A stretch of 64,000 nucleotides of DNA. Source: Rosistilla carotiformis. Its GTDB lineage: Bacteria; Planctomycetota; Planctomycetia; Pirellulales; Pirellulaceae. The notes under the pieces are model-generated. The model was not told the DNA's origin. It searched no databases and saw nothing but the letters and a program-made list of their open reading frames with translations. Location: the NCBI RefSeq assembly GCF_007753095.1, contig NZ_CP036348.1:4402001-4466000 (forward strand). Reading direction: 5' to 3'. The position numbers and the translations under genes are program-made. How positions within the stretch are numbered: position 1 is the stretch's first letter; every line of letters begins with the position of its first letter. Of the stretch, positions 50,961-59,411 are shown one piece after another.

Positions 50961-53864
50961 TCAATCGTAGATCAAAATCGCCGACGCGGTGGTATCGACG
51001 TCGCATGTGGCGCGAACCCAGTAGGCGCTGAAGCCGGTGGGGAACTGGTGCTTCACCGATTGGCCCGATTTTAATTCGAACGCGCGGTAGGGAATCCAAC
51101 ATCCCGTGCCATCGACATCGACTTCCAAAGCGATCGTCGCGTCGGTGGTCGTTGTCAATTCGATCTGCTTGTTGTCGTAGCCGGTCATTAGATAGGGATC
51201 CGACGGCTGGCCAGCGCTCACAGGGCTGTTCTTCCACGGTCCGCCAATGCCCCGCGGCTTGCCGAGCTTCCACAGGTCATCAACCACGCCCGCCCAAACC
51301 GCAGCGCGGCCGTCGTCGCTGCGGAAGATGTGCTCACTTTGGGCATCGCTATCGATCCCCGTGAACAACAGCAAACCGTTGTGCGAACAGAAATCGTGGA
51401 TCGCGAGATTGTGCGTCGCGACCGGGCGAATCTTGGCGAGTCCCTGGGCGTTCTTCGCGGGCAATTCGTAAAACGTGCCATGAACATTTAACAGATCGCG
51501 TTCGGTCGCCACCTCGCGACAAACGCGGGCCAGTCCAAACGAAGCGCTGTGGTCGCGTTGAATGTTGGGCCGGTCGGCAAACAACGCCACTTCGGTCACT
51601 CGCATGTAGCCGTTTGTTGGCGAGAACAAGCGAATATGTTGTGCCGTCACCGGTTCGCTTAAGGAGACTTCACACTGCAGTTGCAGGTTCCCGCGGACCT
51701 TGCCATCGGGAAGCGTCGTCCATTGATCGCCTTGCTTGATTTGGATGTCAAAATCGCGAACCACTAAGTCGGCGCTGTTGTTCCATCCGGTCACCACCCA
51801 GACATTTTGGAAGGTCTTCGCCTCGCCGAGATCCAGTTCCAACCAGTTCGATCCTTCTCCCGATCGCCCCACCCAACGGTTGTCGTCGGCAAGACTGCCA
51901 TCGACCGCCCCTTGAGCCTGGTAGTCGGCGTGCACCGAACTTGCGGTCGCCTTGGCGTTGAGCGAAAGGCTGTTGGAAAGGATATCGGCGAGCGTGACAT
52001 TCGCCGCAATCTTCGTGGACGCCGCATCGCCGGTGGCATACAGGTCGTTTTTCGGCAACCGGTACCGCTTTCCATCTTCGACGATCACAATCGAAGCTTC
52101 GTCCGACGTATAGGCACCCGCTGGCTGAGCGACGTTTGAAATCAGCTTTTGCGCCGCAACGGGATCGTCGACGGCGACAAGCTGCATCTTCTGATTCAGT
52201 TCGTAGTACTGGATGTCTTTCCCACTGGGCTGCGACGATGCAGCCAAGCCCAGCCGATCGTGCGACAGGCTTCGCATCAGGCCATAGTGGGTCGGCTGGC
52301 CAGCGGCCGGAGCTAGCCCCGCGAACATGGCGTCGTTGCTTGCGTCGCGGGAGTCGCGGTTGCGATATTGAAAGTTCGCCGTGACCGACGATGCAGCTTG
52401 CCGGCTGGTCAATCGGATCCACGCGCCACGGGCATCGTCGTCGAAAACGATCGAGACCGCTTCGCCCGCCGGAACGGTAACGTCTCGCAATGCGGTCCAT
52501 TGGTCGTTCCCTTGTCGATCGACTTCCAGTTTAAACGTCACCGCGTCATCCGAGGCGTGATTCAAATGCAGTTGACGAAAATCGTAACCGGCAAACAGAT
52601 AGGGATCGCTGACCGTGCCGGCGGCGACATCGTCGCGCAACCAGACCGAACCGCGTCCGATCGGCGGTCCCAAGTGGTCCAGTCGATCGGAATCGACGAA
52701 CCATAGATTGGAATTGGATTCTTTGGGGGCTCCGTTCTTGGCTTTGAAATCCCGCGTGTTCATGAACTCCGCTGCCGCGGAGTCATCGCAGCCAAAGACC
52801 ACTTTGTCGTTCCAGCGGCAGAAGTCGCCGATCACTTTCAAGTAGTTCGATCGGGGCGCGATACCCGCTGAATTCTGCTTCGAAAACGTCGCGGGGAACC
52901 GCCAGAAGGTGCCGTGCATCGTCGCCAGCAGATCTTGTTCGCCGATCTCCCGAATCCGTGGCCACTCGGTATTCCACCCATGCGAACCGTCATAGCTATG
53001 GCTGCCTTTGGGCAGTCGATAGAAATGCCATTGTTGATTTTCCAGCAGCCCCAACAGGATCGATCGCGCGTCCCAACCCAACGTCCAAACCGGATCGCTT
53101 TGAGGATTCGGATTGCCGTGGATTCCTCCTGGCCCGGTCAGCTCGGTGAACTGATTCCGCCGAACCATCTGCCAGTCTCCTTCGCCGAACCACTGGGCCA
53201 ACGCCCCCGACTCAATGGTCGGATCACGGCTGACATCGCGATGCCGTTCGCCGTTGTTGGCGTACAGCAACCGGCCCTGGCTGGAGTACAACCCTTTGCC
53301 GTGGTAGCCCGGCAATTTGGAAAGGCTTCCCACCTCGGGAGCTCCGCCGTTGCCATCGCGAAGCAGGCACTTCACCTCCAGCGTATCGACGTCGACTTCA
53401 TAAAGTCCCTCTTCCATCGTGGCGTAGTAGACTTTGCCTGCCGGATCGACCAAGTGCCGCGCATTGCCCGTCAGCCGCCCGAACATTTTAGTCGGCGGAA
53501 GCACGCGGACGTTGCGATCGGCATCGATCACGTAGGGACCGATCAGCAATTGATTGGATTCACGATGAATCATGCGGTTCGCCGGAGTTCCTCCCACGCT
53601 GTCGGGAAAGATGATCTGCTGAAGATCGGCAGTGATCTCATACAGCTTGTCGGACGATCCGTTGGGGCGGTGCGGGGCATAGGTGACGCACCACAGTCGG
53701 CCCTGCCACGGCACGACCGCTCCGGTGCCGCATTCCCCTTCGTTGTTCCACATCGTCAGATGCGGATAGACGCCGGAGACCGAGATCGGTGGGTCCGCAA
53801 AAACCGTGGTCCAGCTGAACAGCAGCACCAGCATTGTCAAGAGCGTTCGAATGGTTGAGGGCAT
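50961..53864 (-). CDS. Large exported protein with F5/8-type C domain
   Basis: The 967-residue protein has a signal peptide (about 1-23) and a beta-propeller-like N-terminal part. Residues about 630-762 form a discoidin-like F5/8 type C domain (LNAKATASSVHADYQAQGAV, then DGSLADDNRWVGRSGEG). The flanking parts about 316-498 and 795-967 are homologous to each other, sharing an HGTFWRFP/HGTFYELP start and SDPYLFAGYD/SDPYLMTGYD. The domain is thus inserted between duplicated modules. It probably binds carbohydrate at the cell surface; catalytic function is unknown. Confidence 0.82.
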   Translation of the reverse strand: MPSTIRTLLTMLVLLFSWTTVFADPPISVSGVYPHLTMWNNEGECGTGAVVPWQGRLWCVTYAPHRPNGSSDKLYEITADLQQIIFPDSVGGTPANRMIHRESNQLLIGPYVIDADRNVRVLPPTKMFGRLTGNARHLVDPAGKVYYATMEEGLYEVDVDTLEVKCLLRDGNGGAPEVGSLSKLPGYHGKGLYSSQGRLLYANNGERHRDVSRDPTIESGALAQWFGEGDWQMVRRNQFTELTGPGGIHGNPNPQSDPVWTLGWDARSILLGLLENQQWHFYRLPKGSHSYDGSHGWNTEWPRIREIGEQDLLATMHGTFWRFPATFSKQNSAGIAPRSNYLKVIGDFCRWNDKVVFGCDDSAAAEFMNTRDFKAKNGAPKESNSNLWFVDSDRLDHLGPPIGRGSVWLRDDVAAGTVSDPYLFAGYDFRQLHLNHASDDAVTFKLEVDRQGNDQWTALRDVTVPAGEAVSIVFDDDARGAWIRLTSRQAASSVTANFQYRNRDSRDASNDAMFAGLAPAAGQPTHYGLMRSLSHDRLGLAASSQPSGKDIQYYELNQKMQLVAVDDPVAAQKLISNVAQPAGAYTSDEASIVIVEDGKRYRLPKNDLYATGDAASTKIAANVTLADILSNSLSLNAKATASSVHADYQAQGAVDGSLADDNRWVGRSGEGSNWLELDLGEAKTFQNVWVVTGWNNSADLVVRDFDIQIKQGDQWTTLPDGKVRGNLQLQCEVSLSEPVTAQHIRLFSPTNGYMRVTEVALFADRPNIQRDHSASFGLARVCREVATERDLLNVHGTFYELPAKNAQGLAKIRPVATHNLAIHDFCSHNGLLLFTGIDSDAQSEHIFRSDDGRAAVWAGVVDDLWKLGKPRGIGGPWKNSPVSAGQPSDPYLMTGYDNKQIELTTTTDATIALEVDVDGTGCWIPYRAFELKSGQSVKHQFPTGFSAYWVRATCDVDTTASAILIYD

Positions 53865-54282
53865 AGAGAAGATCTTGTATCAGGAATGGTTGGGGGTGTT
53901 AGAAAGTTCGTCGGACGCGATGAAGGTGCGGTCGCGGTGGTGTTCACGCTTTTATAAGAGGCGTATGACGGGCGGGCAAACGCATGCGAATACCAGGATC
54001 GTCTAGGAGCTCTCAGAGGTCACGCCACCGCCGCCGCGCGTTCTCCGCGACAACCGTGGCGACGACCAGTGTGTCAAAGCTTACTTGTTGCCCCAACCAA
54101 TCGCAAAACACGACTTCAAATTCATGGGGTTCGGTTTGACAATTTCTGCCGCTGGTGTGGCACTTGCGTGGAAGCCCAGCCGACGTTTGATGCTTGCGAA
54201 TCTGCGGGTTCCTCTGTCCATAAAACCGACACTTTCGAAGCATTCCACGGGGCCTGAAACAGGCAACACAAACCGCATGAAC
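53865..54282. other. Intergenic upstream of hsp20, no gene supported
   Basis: This gap contains TGTCAAA at 54072-54078 and TTTGACA at 54135-54141, inverted half-sites 63 bases apart that could be an activator site for the sigma-54 promoter. No coding frame has recognisable features. Confidence 0.4.
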
Positions 54283-54298
54283 TGGCACGCGACTTGCA
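54283..54298 (+). promoter_or_regulatory. Sigma-54 promoter of hsp20
   Basis: TGGCACGCGACTTGCA matches the consensus TGGCACG-N4-TTGCW with all conserved bases, and the GG at 54284-54285 and GC at 54296-54297 are separated by exactly ten bases. A start near 54309 gives a 66-base leader ending in AAAGGAGGAAGGCA before the ATG. Confidence 0.85.
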
Positions 54299-54374
54299 TT
54301 TTAGCCAAGGCAAAGGGTCATGGCTGTCAAAATGACCTCTCCACAAATTTCACATCATCAAAAGGAGGAAGGCA

Positions 54375-54845
54375 ATGTCTCGCACAATGACACGTCCAAA
54401 TGAAAGTGGAAATGTGAGTCGGTTGTACGACGATCCCTTTCAATCATTGGAAAGCCGCATGAACCAGCTGTTCCGTGGCGTGATGGATTCTGTCGGAAAT
54501 GGGGATGCGGGTTTGGGAGTCTATCCAGTTGACGTCGACGAAGATGACAATGCGATCACAATCGAAGCCGAGCTTCCCGGTTTCAAACGGGATGAAATCG
54601 ATGTGCTTGTCGAAAATGGCGTGCTGACGATCAAAGCGGAACGACAGCCCAAAGAGAATGACAGCAGTCGAAAGCGTCACATGTCCGAACGTCGCTACAC
54701 CCGCGTGCAACGGGCCTTCACGCTCCCTCGCACGGTCGACGGTAGCGATGTCGAAGCCAGCTTGGATGGCGGCGTGTTGACGTTGACACTGAAAAAGACC
54801 GAGGAGAGTAAGCCACGTAAGATCGAGATTCGCACAAACGAATGA
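54375..54845 (+). CDS. Hsp20/alpha-crystallin small heat shock protein
   Basis: The 156-residue chaperone has an N-terminal flexible arm, an alpha-crystallin domain (about 46-143; YPVDVDEDDNAITIEAELPG, KRDEIDVLVENGVLTIKAER) with the GVLTLTL motif at 133-139, and a C-terminal IxI-type RKIEIRT. It prevents aggregation of unfolded protein as an oligomer. A strong AGGAGG site precedes the ATG. A sigma-54 promoter lies upstream and a strong terminator downstream, so it is a single-gene unit. Confidence 0.95.
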   Translation: MSRTMTRPNESGNVSRLYDDPFQSLESRMNQLFRGVMDSVGNGDAGLGVYPVDVDEDDNAITIEAELPGFKRDEIDVLVENGVLTIKAERQPKENDSSRKRHMSERRYTRVQRAFTLPRTVDGSDVEASLDGGVLTLTLKKTEESKPRKIEIRTNE

Positions 54846-54877
54846 TCGATTGGCACGTCCGTCCCCGAAAGGTCTCA

Positions 54878-54910
54878 CCGCCGAGCGGATCTCCGCTTGG
54901 CGGTTTCTTT
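54878..54910 (+). terminator. Rho-independent terminator of hsp20
   Basis: CCGCCGAGCGGA and TCCGCTTGGCGG form a twelve-base stem with one G-U pair and a two-base loop (54878-54903), followed by TTTCTTTT. It lies about 32 bases after the stop. Confidence 0.9.
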
Positions 54911-55109
54911 TGACACCGCAAGCGATCAAGGGAGACGTCCAACCGTCGATTTTTGCAGACGTTGGGGCGACCAACGATTCGGAGCGTTTTAAGCAAAGCG
55001 AAGGCGTCGATCCTGCGTCCAATCATCAGGACGGAACCTGTCGTCATGGCAATGATGCGGCGGCGATGATGCTCCTGTTCGACGGACTGTCCGACTCTGG
55101 CCCCCGTTG

Positions 55110-55832
55110 TTACGGCGCGTTGTAGAGGATCGGCATTTGGCCTTTCCAGCGACTCCAAGTGCTCTCATCGCAAATCAATTCGGCCATAAAGTGTGCTACG
55201 TTGATCCGGCTCGATTTGCCTGCGTTAAAGATGGCGCTGCGGGTTGGTGACTGATGAAGGTCATACTGGCTAACTTCCGTTTCGTTGATAAGCGTATCGG
55301 GACGGACGACAACCCACTGGAGCATCGGGTTGATTTGCCCGATGGCGGTTCGCAGGTGATCCGCCGCTAATTCGTTGTCGCGATGGGGAGGGATGGTTCG
55401 TCGCAGCAGGCCCAAAACGCAGCGCTCCGCAAACGAAATGGGTTCGTCGAGATCGCGGTTGGAATTGCCTGCGGTGTTCATGAGGACGAACTTCGTCGGA
55501 GAGTTCGAGCCGTTTTCCATGACGCCGCGACACAACCGTTGCGTTGCTTGAGTCACCAGTCGCCGCGGAGGGCCAAAGATCCCTTTAAGCGTCAGATTGT
55601 GACCGAGGCATGACGCCACGGCCTCGCAGCCATGGACCCAGTCGGCGATATCGCGATCCGACGCGTCGCAAACTTCAGCCTCAACCAGCGACAGATGCGG
55701 GTGATCCGTCAAGGCTGCGCGGGCTTTTGAGCGGGACCGAACGATCGCGCGAACCTGTTGGCCACGGAGTAACAATTGTTCGACAAGGAGTCTTCCGGTG
55801 GCGCCGGTCGCTCCCATGACAAGGGTCGTCAT
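55110..55832 (-). CDS. NAD(P)-binding atypical SDR (NmrA/Rossmann-type) protein
   Basis: The 240-residue product begins MTTLVMGATGATGRLLVEQL with the GATGATG nucleotide loop and continues RAIVRSRSKARAAL, an NAD(P)H-binding atypical SDR. Members sense or reduce cofactors or bind small quinones. The ATG at 55832 is preferred to the in-frame Met upstream. Function unknown. It is convergent with hsp20. Confidence 0.85.
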   Translation of the reverse strand: MTTLVMGATGATGRLLVEQLLLRGQQVRAIVRSRSKARAALTDHPHLSLVEAEVCDASDRDIADWVHGCEAVASCLGHNLTLKGIFGPPRRLVTQATQRLCRGVMENGSNSPTKFVLMNTAGNSNRDLDEPISFAERCVLGLLRRTIPPHRDNELAADHLRTAIGQINPMLQWVVVRPDTLINETEVSQYDLHQSPTRSAIFNAGKSSRINVAHFMAELICDESTWSRWKGQMPILYNAP

Positions 55833-56290
55833 CGATAGTTCTTTCAGCAAAACAGAGATGCAAGAAGCCCGTTGGTTCGTTCCCTTTGCAACCGTCCCGG
55901 AAGCAAGCGACGCAGCATTTGCACCGCAACGTGTCCCGATTCGGGCAGAACGGTCTTAGGATGTGCCCAGACCATGCGTCCGCACCAAACCTTTGCGACC
56001 AATGGGAACTGCCGATGCGCGATTTCCATCGCGGAACGGACGATTATTAGGGCCGATACGCACGAACGCGATATGAAATCGTATTCGCAATCAAAACGAT
56101 GGGTGAGATCACTGGGATTGAATCGGTGGATGCAGGGCATTCCGATACCGTATCGGACGCTCGACCCGTCATCCCAATCCCCCGCGATCGATGACGAGCG
56201 TCGATGGAAGCCCGTTGAACCGAATCAGGGGTGCCAGCGGAAGATCGGACGCCAGCCGAGCGTTTGCTAGCGACATGCCGCTCCGCGCAC
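55833..56290. other. Intergenic, no gene supported
   Basis: Some 460 bases upstream of the NAD(P)-binding gene. The open frames crossing it lack recognisable features. It presumably holds that gene's promoter; nothing else stands out. Confidence 0.4.
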
Positions 56291-56333
56291 AAAAAAACCA
56301 GCGGTTCAAGGCTTTAGAGCCTGAAACGCTGGT
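56291..56333 (-). terminator. Rho-independent terminator of tRNA-Lys
   Basis: On the minus strand the interrupted stem ACCAGCG...CGCTGGT (56297-56333), with inner AGGCT/AGCCT pairing, is followed by seven T residues (56291-56297). It begins 15 bases after the tRNA 3' end. Confidence 0.85.
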
Positions 56334-56347
56334 GAAGATAGTCAAAG

Positions 56348-56420
56348 TGCCCCCACTAGGACTCGAACCTAGGACCCTACGATTAAAAGTCGTATGCTCT
56401 GCCGACTGAGCTATAGGGGC
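56348..56420 (-). tRNA. tRNA-Lys (anticodon TTT)
   Basis: The minus strand reads GCCCCTA (acceptor), a D-arm GCTC...GAGC, an anticodon stem TACGA/TCGTA around CTTTTAA with anticodon TTT, a T-arm CTAGG-TTCGAGT-CCTAG and a closing TGGGGGC with discriminator A. It totals 73 bases. One T-G wobble is in the acceptor. CCA is not encoded. A terminator follows directly. Confidence 0.95.
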
Positions 56421-56633
56421 TGCCAGAAACAGTCGTTGACGCGTCGTTTAAGACGCGACCGTTTCGGGAACGGTATCTTCTACAAAATGTCGAATTTGTT
56501 AAAGGGGGTGGGCGGTTTTTCCGCCAGATGATTTCAAATTGATTGGCTGGAAATCGTTATCATCGGCACCAAAGGTGCGGATTCAACCCGCGAGTCAAAT
56601 GAAAGACATCGCCCCGACCAGCTGGGTGCGCAT

Positions 56634-56671
56634 AAAAACACGGTGGAACGCAAAATTTGCGTTCCACCGTG
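56634..56671 (-). terminator. Terminator-like palindrome downstream of the PQQ-propeller gene
   Basis: CACGGTGGAACGCAAA (56639-56654) and TTTGCGTTCCACCGTG (56656-56671) are perfect 16-base arms around a single base. On the minus strand it is followed by five T residues (56634-56638). It lies about 330 bases after the 57000-58268 gene's stop, further than usual, so a separate small transcript could be involved. The rest of 56421-57000 holds nothing I can identify. Confidence 0.65.
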
Positions 56672-56999
56672 GCGTTTAATCACCCAAGGATGGAACTTCG
56701 TCAGGCCCCACACCCGAATCGGTCCCAGTTTCCGCGTCAGAAAAGCATCCTACCTTTCGTCCGGCTTGTGAGATATCGGCGCGCCAACTTGCATTATGCA
56801 AACATTAAATCGGCATTCTTCCCGAAGCCTCGAAATAGATGCCCTATTGCACCCGTTGATAGCGATGCAGCGGTTGTATCGATGATGCCAGGCGCCGCGA
56901 CCGACACCAATCGGCTAGCCCTCAACACCGCACCGAAGCGACGCTAGCCAAACCGTGTTGGATGGATGCCGGTAAACGTGGCGGCGATTGCGACCCCGC

Positions 57000-58268
57000 C
57001 TACAAAGGCTTGGGGCCAATCGCCGTCAACCGATCTTCGGACCGCAACAACAAGTAGCCTTGGGTGTAAGCGGGTGTCGCTTGGACGTTGCCGTGCAGGT
57101 CGGCCGAACCAAGCTTTTCGTATTCCTTGCTCGCTCGCAAAACCGTCGCCTTGCCATCCATATCGATCGTCAACAGTTTGTCGCCAACCACGATGGGAGA
57201 GGAGGAGATGGTGCCGCCGATGCGTCGCGTCCAATGCGATTCGCCTGTCTTCACGTCGCTGCACGACGCGACACCATTGTCCGCGCAGGTAAACAGCATG
57301 TCGTCGACGACGACGGGAGTCGGAACATAAGGCGCCGACCGCTCCATCCGATAAACTTCCGTCGGCTCAGCTCCAGGCCGAACCGCCACCAGGTGATTGC
57401 CTCCCCCACCGCTGCCCGCGGTTCCAAGCACCAGATCTCCCGCGACCACAGGACTGCTGCAGCATCGCGAGCGGAAGGCTTTCAAATTCCACAGCATCTC
57501 GCCCGTTTTCGGGTCGAGACCGAACAAGCCGTTGCCGGTGTTGGCGTCGATCAATTGGGCCGCCCCGCCATCGGGTTGATAGACACAAGGTGTCCCGTAG
57601 CAAACGTTGGTCGTCTCCAGCGGTGTCTCCCACGCGATTTGCCCGGTCTGTCGGTTCAACGCGACCATCTTGCTCTCGCCCGCGGTCTCGCCGGGCTTCA
57701 GTTGCCGGGCCTGCTGCGAATCGAACACAACCACCAGCTCGCCGTACAGCATCGGCGACGTCGCAAATCCATGCTGACTCTGCCAACGCCCCAGATCACG
57801 CTGCCAAACCAGTTCGCCATCGTGTGTCAGACAACTGACCGTCGTATGTTCCGGCTCCGACCAAGCGACGTAGACAAACTTTTCGTCGCAACAGGGAGTG
57901 CTGGCCGCAAACCGATTCCGCTTGTGCAAATGATGCGGCACCGAGTCGAAGCTCTTGTCCCATAGCTGCTTTCCGCTGGTCAGCTGATAGGCCACAACAT
58001 GCCGAAGGGCCGTCTTCGGATCGGCTGCCAGCAGGAAGACTCGCTCGCCCCAAGCGACGGGCGAACTGATCCCGCCACCGGGCAGATCGACGGACCAAGA
58101 CTCGTCTTGGGCGGTCCAGGAATCGGGGATCTTGCCGTCGGCGACATACCCAGAGCCATTGGGGCCGCGAAACCGCGTCCAGTCCTGGGCACTGGAATTG
58201 GAGCTACCCCAGGTTGCGAGTACCAAGCTGGAAACCAGTAGACAAAGGCAGGAGGACAAACGGATCAT
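57000..58268 (-). CDS. Exported PQQ-type beta-propeller protein
   Basis: The 422-residue product has a signal peptide (about 1-28), then WTRFRGPNGSGYVADGKIPD, the classical start of the planctomycete PQQ-propeller family, and repeats such as SGKQLWDKSF, HDGELVWQRDLG, QTGQIAWETPL and KTGEMLWNLK. No metal or quinone ligand cluster is obvious. It may act as a periplasmic scaffold or dehydrogenase-like protein. It differs from the 43.8 kb member mainly in its N-terminus. Confidence 0.9.
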   Translation of the reverse strand: MIRLSSCLCLLVSSLVLATWGSSNSSAQDWTRFRGPNGSGYVADGKIPDSWTAQDESWSVDLPGGGISSPVAWGERVFLLAADPKTALRHVVAYQLTSGKQLWDKSFDSVPHHLHKRNRFAASTPCCDEKFVYVAWSEPEHTTVSCLTHDGELVWQRDLGRWQSQHGFATSPMLYGELVVVFDSQQARQLKPGETAGESKMVALNRQTGQIAWETPLETTNVCYGTPCVYQPDGGAAQLIDANTGNGLFGLDPKTGEMLWNLKAFRSRCCSSPVVAGDLVLGTAGSGGGGNHLVAVRPGAEPTEVYRMERSAPYVPTPVVVDDMLFTCADNGVASCSDVKTGESHWTRRIGGTISSSPIVVGDKLLTIDMDGKATVLRASKEYEKLGSADLHGNVQATPAYTQGYLLLRSEDRLTAIGPKPL

Positions 58269-58454
58269 CGGAACCTCGGCAGCAGCAGTGGCTGCGGAAA
58301 GCGTTTAGGTAGGCAAGATGGAGGGGCAATACGTCGAGGAAGTATTGTATCGCAATTCTCCTCAAACGTGGTGCCAAAATTTACCGGCTGTCCGTTTCGT
58401 GTCGGCCGATGTGCGAAATATGCCAGGTCGTGGCGGGGGCCCGTCCGTAAGCGA

Positions 58455-59411
58455 CTACTGCGCCGTGATGCCGTAAGGAAACGGATCCCCAGGCTGGGCG
58501 ATAAACCGTGTTTCCCCGTAGACATACGCTTCGCCAACGATCCTCGGAACGATGCGATTGTCGGCGTCGGGGCAGTACGAAGCGGTAAAGCGGCTGCCGA
58601 TGATGCTCTCCTGGATCCAAGGCACCTCGGGATCCAATTTCCCATCGGCGGCCAAACAGGCGAGCTTGGCGCTGGTCCCCGTTCCGCAAGGCGATCGATC
58701 GTAAGCACCGCCGGAGCATAAGACGAAGTTGCGACTGTGGGCGTCGGCGACCGACGGAGGTCCGAAGAGTTCGATGTGGTCGATCTCCGCCCCGTCGACT
58801 CCGGTGATCTTTGCCGCCACCAGGGCGCTGCGAATCCGTCGCGCGACGTCTGACAATCGATCGATATTTTCTGGCATCACCGGTACCGGCGACGATTCGA
58901 CAAGATAGAACCAGTTGCCGCCCCAGGCGATGTCGCCGCGGACGGTTCCGATCCCAGGGACTTCGACCGATACCGATTTACGCAAACGGTAGCTTGGAAC
59001 GTTTTCGATGGCGACGCGGTTGGGACTAATCAATTCGATGGCGATGATCCCGACCGGAGTTTCCAAAAGATGCCGCCCCGGCGCGATCCGTCCCAGATAG
59101 GCCAGCGTCGCCGCGACGCCGATCGCCCCATGGCCACACATTCCCAAGTAGCCACGGTTATTGAAGAAGATCACGGCGGCCGCACAACGGGAATCGCTCG
59201 GCTCGCATAACAACGCTCCGACCATCGCATCGAAGCCACGCGGTTCGGCCAACATCATCGTTCGAAAATGATCGGCTTCGCAACCAAAGCGTTCCACCCG
59301 CTGCGGCAACGGGCCGTCGCCCAGATCGGGGCCACCTTCGACCACCACACGCGTCGGTTCGCCTCCGGTGTGCGAATCGATCACTCGGATTGCAGCAGCG
59401 TCAACGTTCAT
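58455..59411 (-). CDS. Proline racemase/4-hydroxyproline 2-epimerase
   Basis: The 318-residue enzyme has the two catalytic Cys of the family, Cys92 (GMCGHGAIG) and Cys242 (RSPCGTGTSAK). Retention of both Cys excludes the trans-3-hydroxyproline dehydratase subtype, which has Thr. HTGGEPTRVVVEGGP is the N-terminal signature. It overlaps the DHDPS-family gene by four bases (ATGA), so the pair is translationally coupled. The likely substrate is trans-4-hydroxyproline; proline cannot be excluded. Confidence 0.9.
   Translation of the reverse strand: MNVDAAAIRVIDSHTGGEPTRVVVEGGPDLGDGPLPQRVERFGCEADHFRTMMLAEPRGFDAMVGALLCEPSDSRCAAAVIFFNNRGYLGMCGHGAIGVAATLAYLGRIAPGRHLLETPVGIIAIELISPNRVAIENVPSYRLRKSVSVEVPGIGTVRGDIAWGGNWFYLVESSPVPVMPENIDRLSDVARRIRSALVAAKITGVDGAEIDHIELFGPPSVADAHSRNFVLCSGGAYDRSPCGTGTSAKLACLAADGKLDPEVPWIQESIIGSRFTASYCPDADNRIVPRIVGEAYVYGETRFIAQPGDPFPYGITAQ

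Noticed and set aside
54013-54288. Minus-strand 91-residue frame upstream of hsp20
   Set aside because: Overlaps the sigma-54 promoter region and has no ribosome site or domain.
56657-56947. Open frame of 96 residues near the tRNA
   Set aside because: Begins within the long palindrome and has no protein-like features.
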